Assembly (NCBI RefSeq): GCF_005080765.1
Contig: NZ_CP033012.1
Coordinates: 298,711-362,710, forward strand
Direction of reading: 5' to 3'
DNA length: 64,000 nucleotides
Source of the DNA: Buchnera aphidicola (Anoecia oenotherae)
Lineage (GTDB): Bacteria; Pseudomonadota; Gammaproteobacteria; Enterobacterales; Enterobacteriaceae
Shown here: positions 18,983-26,876 of the stretch, piece by piece
Layout of the letters: the number at the start of each line of letters is the position of its first letter
Position numbering within the stretch: position 1 is the first letter of the stretch
Notes under the pieces: generated by a model
The model's database searches: none
The model's input: only the letters and a program-made list of their open reading frames with translations
What the model was told of the DNA's origin: nothing
Position numbers and translations under genes: made by a program

Positions 18983-19325
18983 TTTTAAAAAATAAATTAT
19001 TAATATAAGATACTTATTTTTTATTTAAAAAATTTAAATAAACATTAATTATTTTAAATAATATAAAAAATTAATTATAGTTAATAAATTTTAATATTTT
19101 TTAATAAAATTGTTAAAGAAAAATTTTTATTAAACAATATTTAAAACTAAATATTATTAATTTTAGAAAAGTGAATGTTTATATCACGATATATTTAATA
19201 ATATTTATTTTGAGTGTTTCATGTGTATGTAAAATATAGTATATAAATATACAAAAATTAATTTAGCTAAAAAAGTGTTTTTATGTTTTTAACGATTTTA
19301 AAATCATAAGAGGAATATGTATTTT
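18983..19325. other. gene-free spacer zwf-htpX
   Basis: About 340 bp of AT-rich sequence. Only the htpX ribosome binding site AAGAGGA at 19308-19314 is recognisable. It has good spacing to the ATG at 19326 and is too close to the ATG at 19317. Confidence 0.6.
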
Positions 19326-20216
19326 ATGATGAGAATCATGCTTTTTTTATTAACTAATATATCAGTTATGTTAGTGTTTGGATTTTTATTATTTATAGTA
19401 GGAATAAAACAAAATAGTATCGAATCGTTAATGATAATGTCAGTATTATGTGGTTTTGGAGGTTCTTTTTTATCTTTAATATTTTCTAAGTGGATAGCAT
19501 TACAAGCTGTTAACGGAGTTTTAGTAAAACAAGCAAAAACCGAGCAAGAAGAATGGTTAATTAAAACAATTAAAAAATATTCTGAAATAGTAGGAATAAC
19601 ACCTCCAGAAATATCTATTTACCCATCATTAGAAATAAATGCTTTTGCAACAGGAGCTAGACGTAATTCTGCATTGATTGCTGTAACAACTGGATTGTTA
19701 CAAAATATGAATAAAAGTGAAGCAGAAGCTGTTATTGCTCATGAAATTAGTCACATTGCTAATGGTGATATGGTCACTATGACTTTAATACAAGGAACAG
19801 TAAATACTTTTGTAATTTTTTTTTCAAGAATAGTGGCAACTATAGTTACTAATTTTATTTCTTCAAAAAAAAATGAAGATAATATAAATAATAGTAATTA
19901 TCCAATATTTTATTTTTTAGTTTCTATGTTTACTGAAATGGTATTTGGTGGAATAGCTACTATCATTATTATGTGGTTTTCTCGAAATCGTGAATTTTAT
20001 GCAGATGCTGGTGCCGCTAAAATAGTTGGAGTAGATAAAATGGTAGCTGCATTAAAGAAATTACAAATGCAAAATGACCAAATGAACAAAGGAATTTCTT
20101 CTGTAACTGCACTATGCATACATGGACAAGAAAGTTTTCATTTAGCAAAAATGTTTATGTCTCATCCACCATTAAAAAAAAGAATAGAAGCTTTATATAA
20201 TAGAGATTATTTATAA
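19326..20216 (+). CDS. htpX: membrane-bound zinc metalloprotease HtpX
   Basis: Inner-membrane zinc protease involved in membrane protein quality control. I take the start at MMRIMLFLLTN, matching the E. coli N-terminus. An ATG three codons earlier is only 2 nt from the AAGAGGA ribosome binding site. The resulting 296 aa agrees with the 293 aa of E. coli. Two N-terminal membrane segments (about residues 5-25 and 35-55) precede the zinc site HEISHIANGD (about 138-147, HExxH). Two more membrane helices follow, and NREFYADAGAAKI holds the third zinc ligand Glu. The end SHPPLKKRIEAL is typical. A strong terminator-like hairpin follows immediately. Confidence 0.97.
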   Translation: MMRIMLFLLTNISVMLVFGFLLFIVGIKQNSIESLMIMSVLCGFGGSFLSLIFSKWIALQAVNGVLVKQAKTEQEEWLIKTIKKYSEIVGITPPEISIYPSLEINAFATGARRNSALIAVTTGLLQNMNKSEAEAVIAHEISHIANGDMVTMTLIQGTVNTFVIFFSRIVATIVTNFISSKKNEDNINNSNYPIFYFLVSMFTEMVFGGIATIIIMWFSRNREFYADAGAAKIVGVDKMVAALKKLQMQNDQMNKGISSVTALCIHGQESFHLAKMFMSHPPLKKRIEALYNRDYL

Positions 20217-20535
20217 AATAAAGGATTTAATCAGTCAAATACAATAAATTTGACTGATTAAATTTGTTTGTAATTATTTTTAAAAAAAAATAAAAATTTA
20301 ATCAAACCTACTATTTTAAATGTTAGATATATAAAATATTTAAACATTACAATAATATATTTTACATAAAATTTTATATTTAATAATTAAAAATTAAATT
20401 CTAATTTTTTTTATGAATTAAAATTCAGTTTTTTTTAGTATATGTACAGAATGTTTATTTTCAATAATAGTAGCTATTTTTTATATATATATTTATTTTT
20501 AATAGTGTAATATTTAATATTTTGCCCTATTTAAT
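20217..20535. other. gene-free spacer htpX-yoaE
   Basis: This 319 bp spacer holds the htpX terminator hairpin (20225-20263). The rest is AT-rich sequence with no recognisable element. Confidence 0.6.
20225..20263 (+). terminator. rho-independent-like terminator after htpX
   Basis: A perfect 16 bp stem (ATTTAATCAGTCAAAT / ATTTGACTGATTAAAT) with a 7-base loop starts 8 bases after the htpX stop codon. It is followed by the T-rich stretch TTGTTTGTAATTATTTTT. Position, symmetry and the T-rich tail all fit a terminator. Confidence 0.75.
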
Positions 20536-22119
20536 ATGGAGTTTTTAATGTATCTGTTTTTAGACTCGTCAAATTGGGCTGCTTTATTAATGTTAATTGT
20601 ATTAGAAATAGTTTTAGGAATTGACAATTTAATATTTATTTCTATTTTAGTAAAAAAGTTATCTCCTTCACAAAGAGATAAAGCTCGAATACTAGGTTTA
20701 ACCATTACTTTAGTAATGCGAATAACGTTATTATATTTTATGTCTTGGATAATCACTTTAGATCATCCATTATTAGTATTTAAATATTTTTATTTTTCTG
20801 GAAGAGATTTAGTATTATTGTTTGGTGGATCTTTTCTTTTATTTAAGGCAATTATGGAGTTACATGATAAGTTAGATTTTGCTAAAAAAAAGAAAAATAA
20901 AAAAAGAATTTATTCTAATTTTTGGATTACTGTATTTCAAATATCTATTTTAGACGCTATTTTTTCTTTAGATTCAATTATAACAGCAGTTGGAATGGTA
21001 AATAAACTATTAATTATGGTAATTGCTATAGTTATAGCAACAGCTTTCATGTTATTAGCTTCTAAAATATTAGTCACTTTTATAAATCTCCATCCTACTA
21101 TAACTATTTTATGTTTGAGTTTTTTAATTATGATTGGTGTAAGTTTGGTATCAGAATCTTTTAGATTTTATATACCTAAAGGATATTTATACGGAGCTAT
21201 AGTATTTTCTGTATTTATAGAATGTTTAAATCAGATAGATAAAAACAATCTTATAAAATATCAATCGCTTCGTCCTGTAAGAATTAGAGCTTCAGAAGCT
21301 ATTTCTAATCTAATAATAAAAGATAAAAAAATAGAGTCTATATCTAATATTTCTAAAAAAAATAAGCATTCTTTAACTATATTAGAAAATAATAAATATA
21401 AAAATTATTTTAGAGAAGAAGAAAAGTATATGATCAATGGAGTTTTAACATTAGAAGGTAGATCTATTAAAAGTATTATGACTCCTAGAAGAGAGATATC
21501 ATGGATTAATATAGAAGATTCAGTGATTAATATACAAAAAAAATTATTAGATACGCCTCATAATTTATTTCCTGTTTGTGATGGAGAATTAGATAAGATC
21601 ATAGGAGTAGTTAGAGCTAAAGAAATTTTAGTGATTCTTGATAATAAGTTTGATATAATTAAGTTCGCATCGAATAGACCTCCGGTAGTTATACCAGATA
21701 CACTAAATCCTATTAATTTATTAGGAGTATTAAGGAACGCTAAAGGAATTTTAGTTATTGTAACTAATGAATTTGGAGTAGTTCAAGGGTTAATAACTCC
21801 ACTTGATGTGTTGGAAGCAATAGCAGGGGAATTTCCAGACGATGATGAGACTCCAGATATAGTAGAAAGTGAAAAAGGTATTTGGATTATAAAAGGAGGA
21901 ACTGATTTGCATACGTTAGAACGATCATTAAATATTGCAATTAATACGAAAAATAGAAATCAGAATGCTTCTTTAGCAGGATTATTAATTTCTGAAAAAG
22001 GAAATGTACCTATTCCAGGAGATATAGTAAAAATTCCACCTATTGAATGTCATATATTAGAATCAAATCAATATAGAATAGATTTAGTTAAAGTTGTGAT
22101 CGTTAAAAAATTTACTTAA
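20536..22119 (+). CDS. yoaE: TerC-family integral membrane protein with CBS and transporter-associated domains
   Basis: The protein resembles E. coli YoaE along its whole length (527 aa against 518). It starts with the same MEFLM. An N-terminal TerC-like membrane domain (about residues 1-235, some seven helices) contains EIVLGIDNLIFI and ILDAIFSLDSIITAVGMV, with the conserved acidic residues in membrane helices. Two CBS domains (about 300-425) include GVLTLEGRSIKSIMTPR and VTNEFGVVQGLITPLDVLEA. A CorC-type C-terminal domain (about 440-520) includes WIIKGGTDLHTLERSL. The transported substrate is not established from sequence. TerC relatives are linked to metal ion handling. Confidence 0.93.
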   Translation: MEFLMYLFLDSSNWAALLMLIVLEIVLGIDNLIFISILVKKLSPSQRDKARILGLTITLVMRITLLYFMSWIITLDHPLLVFKYFYFSGRDLVLLFGGSFLLFKAIMELHDKLDFAKKKKNKKRIYSNFWITVFQISILDAIFSLDSIITAVGMVNKLLIMVIAIVIATAFMLLASKILVTFINLHPTITILCLSFLIMIGVSLVSESFRFYIPKGYLYGAIVFSVFIECLNQIDKNNLIKYQSLRPVRIRASEAISNLIIKDKKIESISNISKKNKHSLTILENNKYKNYFREEEKYMINGVLTLEGRSIKSIMTPRREISWINIEDSVINIQKKLLDTPHNLFPVCDGELDKIIGVVRAKEILVILDNKFDIIKFASNRPPVVIPDTLNPINLLGVLRNAKGILVIVTNEFGVVQGLITPLDVLEAIAGEFPDDDETPDIVESEKGIWIIKGGTDLHTLERSLNIAINTKNRNQNASLAGLLISEKGNVPIPGDIVKIPPIECHILESNQYRIDLVKVVIVKKFT

Positions 22120-22137
22120 GAAGAAGTTTCTTCTTAA
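22116..22137 (+). terminator. hairpin overlapping the yoaE stop codon
   Basis: TTAAGAAGAA and TTCTTCTTAA form a perfect 10 bp stem with a 2-base gap. The left arm includes the yoaE TAA stop. There is no clear T run after it, so it may protect the 3' end rather than terminate by itself. Confidence 0.4.
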
Positions 22138-22312
22138 TGAAAATAATAATTAAAATAGAAAAATTTTCTTATAGTTTTAAATAAATTTTTTTTATAAATT
22201 ATTGAAAATAAAAGTTTTTTTTAAAAAATATATTAATAATGTAGTTCATTTAGGTTTTTTATTGATTATTTAAGGGTTTTTATTTAAATAATATTTGATA
22301 TGGTTTATTAGT

Positions 22313-22981
22313 ATGTGTTTAAATATTTTAGCAATTGATATGACATTTAGTTATGCTTCAATAGCATTATTAAAAAATAAAAATATTCATACTATTTCTT
22401 CATTTAATATTAGAAAAAAAGATATTAATGTTTATAATTGTATAAATAGTCTATTAGCATCCAAAGGTATTCAGGTTCATGATTTAGATTATATTTCTTT
22501 TTCTAAAGGACCTGGAAATTTTACAGGATTAAGAATGTCTTGTAACATTGCTCAAGGTCTTTCGTTAGGTTTAAAGATTCCAATATTATGTGTTTCTACG
22601 TTTATATTAATGGCGGAAGAAGTTTTTAAAAAAAAAAATTTTAATAAAGTAATAGTAGCAATGCAAGCTACAAAAGAAAAATTTTATTGGGGTAAATATA
22701 AAAGAAATAAAAATGGGTTTTGGTTTGGAGAAAAAACGGAATCATTATTAGATAAAGAAGACATTTTAAAAAAGATAAAGATGATAAATAGCGAATACAT
22801 TTCTGTAGGATCAGCATGGTCTAAAATACCTAATAAAAATCGATGTATAAAAAATATTAAAGAAATAACGTATCCTAATATACGTTATATTTTTCCATCT
22901 TCATTGTTGCATATTCAAAAAAATCTTACTTTTTCTGCTGATAAAATAGAACCAGTTTATTTAGGTAGATATACATTTTAA
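22313..22981 (+). CDS. tsaB: tRNA threonylcarbamoyladenosine biosynthesis protein TsaB
   Basis: Partner of TsaD in making the t6A modification at position 37 of tRNAs that read ANN codons. I chose the ATG giving MCLNILAIDMTFSYASIAL because E. coli TsaB begins MRILAIDTATEA. A TTG six codons upstream has no support. The resulting protein is 222 aa (231 in E. coli). The ASKHA-fold signature SKGPGNFTGLRMSCNIAQGL (about residues 64-83) is well preserved. The C-terminal half is more diverged and basic but ends with the family's DKIEPVYLGRY. tsaD is not in this window. Confidence 0.93.
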   Translation: MCLNILAIDMTFSYASIALLKNKNIHTISSFNIRKKDINVYNCINSLLASKGIQVHDLDYISFSKGPGNFTGLRMSCNIAQGLSLGLKIPILCVSTFILMAEEVFKKKNFNKVIVAMQATKEKFYWGKYKRNKNGFWFGEKTESLLDKEDILKKIKMINSEYISVGSAWSKIPNKNRCIKNIKEITYPNIRYIFPSSLLHIQKNLTFSADKIEPVYLGRYTF

Positions 22982-23092
22982 ATAAAAATATTTTTATAAA
23001 ACTAAAAATTAAAGTATTTTTTAGTTTTATTATTTTTATGTTACTAGATTAAATTTAAATACTATATAGTTAATAAATAAAATCTATATTTT

Positions 23093-23350
23093 TTATTGTT
23101 CTATGAAAGTTATGTTAAGTTCTAATATAGAAATTTTATTTTCTTTATATTCTATTTGAATATTAGTAGTTTTAGGATCTAATTTTATATATTTACATAT
23201 AACTTTAATAATATCTAATTTAATTTGAGGTAAATAATGGTTTAATTTTTTATTTTTTCTTTCTTCTTCTATAATAATTTTTAATCGATTTTTTGCAATT
23301 TTAGCTGTTTTTTTTTTTTTTCTAGAAAAGAAAAAATTAAGTAAAGACAT
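23093..23350 (-). CDS. minE: cell division topological specificity factor MinE
   Basis: Stimulates the MinD ATPase and sets the pole-to-pole oscillation that places the division site. The protein is 85 aa (88 in E. coli). The N-terminus MSLLNFFFSRKKKKTAKIAK corresponds to the membrane-targeting and MinD-interacting part, followed by RLKIIIEEE and a C-terminal topological domain. A 14-base A run (coding strand) at 23308-23321 encodes the lysine cluster at about residues 11-14 in an intact frame. It starts 3 bp after the minD stop, so minCDE form one operon as in E. coli. Confidence 0.95.
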   Translation of the reverse strand: MSLLNFFFSRKKKKTAKIAKNRLKIIIEEERKNKKLNHYLPQIKLDIIKVICKYIKLDPKTTNIQIEYKENKISILELNITFIEQ

Positions 23351-23353
23351 ATG

Positions 23354-24166
23354 TTATCTCCAAAAAAATCGTTGAAAAAAATTTCTTTTTTTGTCTTTAA
23401 TAAATCGAAAAGGACATTTTTTTCCTATTAATCTATTAGTTGCATCAGAATAAGCTTGTCCTGCTTCTGAAGATTTATTTAAAATAACAGGTTTTCCTTG
23501 ATTAGAAGATTTTAATACTGATAAATCTTCTGGAATTACTCCTAACAAAGGTATACATAATATATTATTTATATCATCAATACTCAGCATTTCTCCTTTT
23601 TTAACTCTTTCAATATTATATCTAGTTATGAGTAAATGTTCTTGGATAGGTTTTTGATTTTTTTCAGCTCTTTGTGATTTTGAAGAAATAATACCTAAAA
23701 TTCGATCAGCATCTCGAATAGAAGAAACTTCTGGATTAGTAACTATTATAGCTTCATCAGAAAAATATATAGGTATAATAGCTCCAGATTCTATACCAGC
23801 TGGAGAATCACAAATAATAAAATCAAAACTCATAGTTTTCAGTTTTTTTAAAAGATTTTTTATTCCTGTTTTATGTAGTGAATTTTTATCTCGTGTTTGA
23901 GAAGCGGGTAGAATGAATAAATTTTTTGTATTTTTATCTTTTATTAAAGCTTGATTAAGCTCTATGTTACCTTGTAATACATTTATTAGATCATAGACAA
24001 CTCTTCTTTCGCATCCCATAATTAGATCTAAGTTTCTTAATCCAATATCAAAATCAATAACTACAGTTTTTTTTCCAAGTCTAGCTAGCCCAGTAGCAAT
24101 AGATGCACTTGAAGTAGTTTTTCCTACTCCACCTTTTCCGGATGTAACTACGATGATGCGTGTCAT
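23354..24166 (-). CDS. minD: septum site-determining ATPase MinD
   Basis: Deviant Walker A ATPase that recruits MinC to the membrane and is displaced by MinE. The length of 270 aa is identical to E. coli MinD. The N-terminus carries the deviant Walker A motif VTSGKGGVGKTTSSASIATG. VVIDFDIGLRNLDLIMGCER follows, with the switch I Asp. FDFIICDSPAGIESGA is Walker B. The C-terminal tail with FRFIKDKKRNFFQRFFWR is the amphipathic membrane-targeting helix, here more basic and aromatic than in E. coli. It lies in the minCDE operon. Confidence 0.98.
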   Translation of the reverse strand: MTRIIVVTSGKGGVGKTTSSASIATGLARLGKKTVVIDFDIGLRNLDLIMGCERRVVYDLINVLQGNIELNQALIKDKNTKNLFILPASQTRDKNSLHKTGIKNLLKKLKTMSFDFIICDSPAGIESGAIIPIYFSDEAIIVTNPEVSSIRDADRILGIISSKSQRAEKNQKPIQEHLLITRYNIERVKKGEMLSIDDINNILCIPLLGVIPEDLSVLKSSNQGKPVILNKSSEAGQAYSDATNRLIGKKCPFRFIKDKKRNFFQRFFWR

Positions 24167-24210
24167 ACTTTTTCCCGTAGAAATAGTAATTTAGTTAAAA
24201 AAATTATAAT

Positions 24211-24909
24211 TTATATTTTTAATAATTTTATAACCCCATTTTGTATATAACATTGAACGGATTTTCCAATTAATTCAGATGGAATCTGATCTAATAGTAA
24301 AAATTGACCACAAATGGAAATAATTTCAGCAAATAATTCTGTACAAAAAATATAGCATTTTGTGTTACCTTGAATTCCTGCTAATGCTTTACCTTTTAGT
24401 TTTCCATATATGTGAATATTTCCATCAGAGATAATTTCAGATCCTTCATTAACATTATTTATTATAATAATGTTACTATTACTTGAATATATTTGTTGTC
24501 CAGATCGTATTGGTTTTTTTATAACTTTATTTTTAAAAAAAAGATTTGATTTTAAGTCAATAGTTTTTTTTTTTTTTTGAATATGGATAGAATGTTTAAA
24601 GTTATTTTTTTTTAAGAAAACAGGAATACCTGAATCAAGGATAGTTTTATTCAACTTTTTATTTTCACATTTTATAAAACCTATAATTTTTAATTTTAAT
24701 GATTGAATAATATATTTAATTGAACTCCAATCGATTTTACAAGATAATTGTGAAATATTTAAAATAACAGGTGCATTTTTAAAGAAAGAAGGTGATTCTT
24801 GTATTTTTTTTTGTAAAGCATATTTTATTTTTTTTGTTGAATCATTTTGTAAATAAAGGACTAATAGTGTAAAATTATTGCTTTTTAATTTTATAACTTG
24901 ATTAAACAT
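24211..24909 (-). CDS. minC: septum site-determining protein MinC
   Basis: FtsZ polymerisation inhibitor of the Min system. I take the start at MFNQVIKLKSNNFTLLVLYL because it aligns with the E. coli N-terminus (MSNTPIELKGSSFTL). This gives 232 aa against 231. A frame extending 16 codons upstream is probably untranslated. The N-terminal FtsZ-binding domain spans about residues 1-100. The lysine-rich linker includes a 15-base A run (coding strand) at 24564-24578. The C-terminal beta-helix domain that binds MinD has RSGQQIYSSNSNIIIINNV and SDGNIHIYGKLKGKALAGIQ. minD follows by about 44 bp. Confidence 0.96.
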   Translation of the reverse strand: MFNQVIKLKSNNFTLLVLYLQNDSTKKIKYALQKKIQESPSFFKNAPVILNISQLSCKIDWSSIKYIIQSLKLKIIGFIKCENKKLNKTILDSGIPVFLKKNNFKHSIHIQKKKKTIDLKSNLFFKNKVIKKPIRSGQQIYSSNSNIIIINNVNEGSEIISDGNIHIYGKLKGKALAGIQGNTKCYIFCTELFAEIISICGQFLLLDQIPSELIGKSVQCYIQNGVIKLLKI

Positions 24910-25206
24910 ATCTATTTCGCTTTTTATTTTTTTAAAGCATGGAATTAAATATAACAAATATATTATTTGTTATATAAATATAACATTAATATATTTTTAT
25001 TTTAATAATCATTAATTGATAAAATGTTAGCAAAGATTGTATTTTAAGTACAGATACTTTATTTTTAAAGTAAAAATATAAGTTTGTTTATGTAAAATAT
25101 ATATCTATTAATTTTTTATATATGATGTAAACATTTTTACATATTTATGATTATAAATCATATGTATAATTTTTATAATTTTTTTGAATTGGAGTGTACA
25201 AAAAAT

Positions 25207-26219
25207 ATGACTAACTTTAGTTCCACCGGTATGATTATTTATAATCTTTCTTATCTATTAAAAAAAAAAATTTTATTTTCTGGAAATATTCAAGATGATT
25301 TGCCAGTAAAGTTAGAGTCTATTTTTTCTATTATACATACTGTAAAATATAGTAAATGGGAAAGATTAAAAAGTATAACAAAAAAAAAATTTTTTTTGGA
25401 GTATTTATTCCTGAAAATTTTTCAAAAATATGTAATACAATAGTGTATTTTTGGCCAAAAAATAAACAGGAAGCTATTTTTCAAATGAAATATTTATTTT
25501 CTATATTTTCTATTTCGACAGAAGTATTTATTATAGGAAAAAATAGAAGCGGAGTAAAAAGTGCTGAAAACATGTTAGAAGAATGGATTAATTTAAAAAA
25601 AATTCAAGGAAAAGATCGTTGTACATTATTTTATGGAAAAATAAAAAAAAAATATATATTTATATTAAATAATTTTATAAAAAGTTATTTTTGGAATAAA
25701 ATACATATTTCTTGTTTACCAGGAGTATTTGGATATTCAGGAATAGATTCTGGTACTTTATTATTGCTATCAACGCTGGATTTTAAAATTTATGGAGATA
25801 TATTAGATATTGGATGTGGATCAGGTATTATATCTATTCAAATTTTGAAATTATTAAATAAAAATAATATAACTGTAAATCTTTTAGATGAATGTGCTTT
25901 ATCTTTATATTCTAGCAAATTAAATATTGAAAATAATAATTTAAAAGCATCTGTATTTGAGAGTAATATTTTTTCTAGGATTGATCAAAAGTTTAATTTA
26001 ATTATTTCTAATCCTCCTATACATAATGATTTGAAGCAAGACTTCTTTGTTTTAAAAAATATCATAAAACAGTCTAAAAATTTTTTAAAAAAAAATGGAG
26101 AATTAAGGATTGTAATAAATTCATCTTGTTCTTTTGAAAAATATTTTAAAAGACATTTTAAAAAAATTATTATTTTAAAAAAAAATAAAAATTATAAAGT
26201 TTATCAAGGATTGAAATAA
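25207..26219 (+). pseudogene. rsmC: 16S rRNA m2G1207 methyltransferase RsmC, frameshifted in a poly(A) tract
   Basis: RsmC methylates G1207 of 16S rRNA using S-adenosylmethionine. The first part, from MTNFSSTGMIIYNLSYLL with GGAG at 25192-25195 upstream, contains LFSGNIQDDLPVKLE of the family. It leaves frame at the A10 run 25380-25389, directly followed by T8, and would stop at 25443. The second part resumes in another frame with IVYFWPKNKQEAIFQ, GKNRSGVKSAE, the SAM-binding DILDIGCGSGIISIQ and the catalytic NPPIH. Adding a single A restores one continuous protein of about 337 residues (343 in E. coli). The rest of the gene is well preserved, so it may still be expressed through slippage rather than being dead. 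Confidence 0.85.
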
Positions 26220-26302
26220 AAATAAGTTTAATTTTATTAAAGTAAGAAATTTTTTTAGTTAATAATTATTTCTAAATTATTAAAGTAAAAGTATATAAAT
26301 TG

Positions 26303-26390
26303 TGGTACCCGGAGCGGGAATTGAACCCGCAAAGCATTTATAGCCGAGGGATTTTAAGTCCCTTGTGTTTACCAATTTCACCATCCGGGC
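26303..26390 (-). tRNA. leuZ: tRNA-Leu(UAA)
   Basis: On the minus strand the sequence begins GCCCGGATGGTGAAATTGGT and folds as a class II tRNA. Acceptor arms are GCCCGGA/TCCGGGT, the anticodon stem is GGGA/TCCC around the loop CTTAAAA (anticodon TAA), there is a long variable arm, and the T arm is GCGGGTTCAATTCCCGC. The discriminator is A, and CCA is encoded. With tRNA-Cys just upstream it keeps the E. coli cysT-leuZ order. Confidence 0.97.
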
Positions 26391-26436
26391 ATTTACAGAT
26401 TTAAATAAATAGATAATTTTATATATATATTTTTAT

Positions 26437-26507
26437 AGGCGCGTCCCGGAATCGAACCGAGTTTTCCGGATTTGCAGTCCGTTACATAACCGATCTGTCA
26501 ACGCGCC
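26437..26507 (-). tRNA. cysT: tRNA-Cys(GCA)
   Basis: The minus-strand sequence begins GGCGCGTTGACAGATCGGTT. Acceptor stem is GGCGCGT/ACGCGCC, the anticodon loop CTGCAAA gives anticodon GCA, and the T arm is CTCGGTTCGATTCCGGG. The discriminator base is U, as required for tRNA-Cys. CCA is not encoded (the next bases are ATA). In E. coli glyW precedes cysT. No glyW is visible in the 220 bp upstream here. Confidence 0.96.
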
Positions 26508-26731
26508 TATAGATAATATAACTATATTTAAATTATATTAAAAACAATAATTTTGTTTATATAATACAAATATATATATATAGAAACTAATCAAAGTATA
26601 TCAGAATAAATAAAAAAAATAAAACGTTTTATTATCTATAAAACAGTAAAAATGCTTGCATTAAGTACATGATATATGATATATATTTCATATTATTTAA
26701 TTTAATACAGATAAGATTTATTTAAAAATAT

Positions 26732-26818
26732 GGAGGGGTGGCCGAGTGGTTTAAGGCAGCGGTCTTGAAAACCGCCGATGACTAACATCATCCGAGAGTT
26801 CGAATCTCTCTTCCTCCG
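26732..26818 (+). tRNA. serT: tRNA-Ser(UGA)
   Basis: The sequence begins GGAGGGGTGGCCGAGTGGTT and folds as a class II tRNA. The anticodon stem GCGGT/ACCGC encloses the loop CTTGAAA (anticodon TGA), a long variable arm GATGACTAACATCATC follows, and the T arm is GAGAGTTCGAATCTCTC. The discriminator is G, as in serine tRNAs. CCA is not encoded. It is divergent from the Cys-Leu pair. Confidence 0.97.
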
Positions 26819-26876
26819 AAGATTTAAAAAAAATATATGTTTAACTAAAATAATTATTTATAAAATTTTTTAAATA

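Noticed and set aside
24910..24957. Upstream extension of minC by 16 codons
   Set aside because: The internal ATG aligns with the E. coli start and gives the family length.
25147..25206. Upstream ATG of rsmC at 25147
   Set aside because: The ATG at 25207 has GGAG at proper distance and matches the E. coli N-terminal length.
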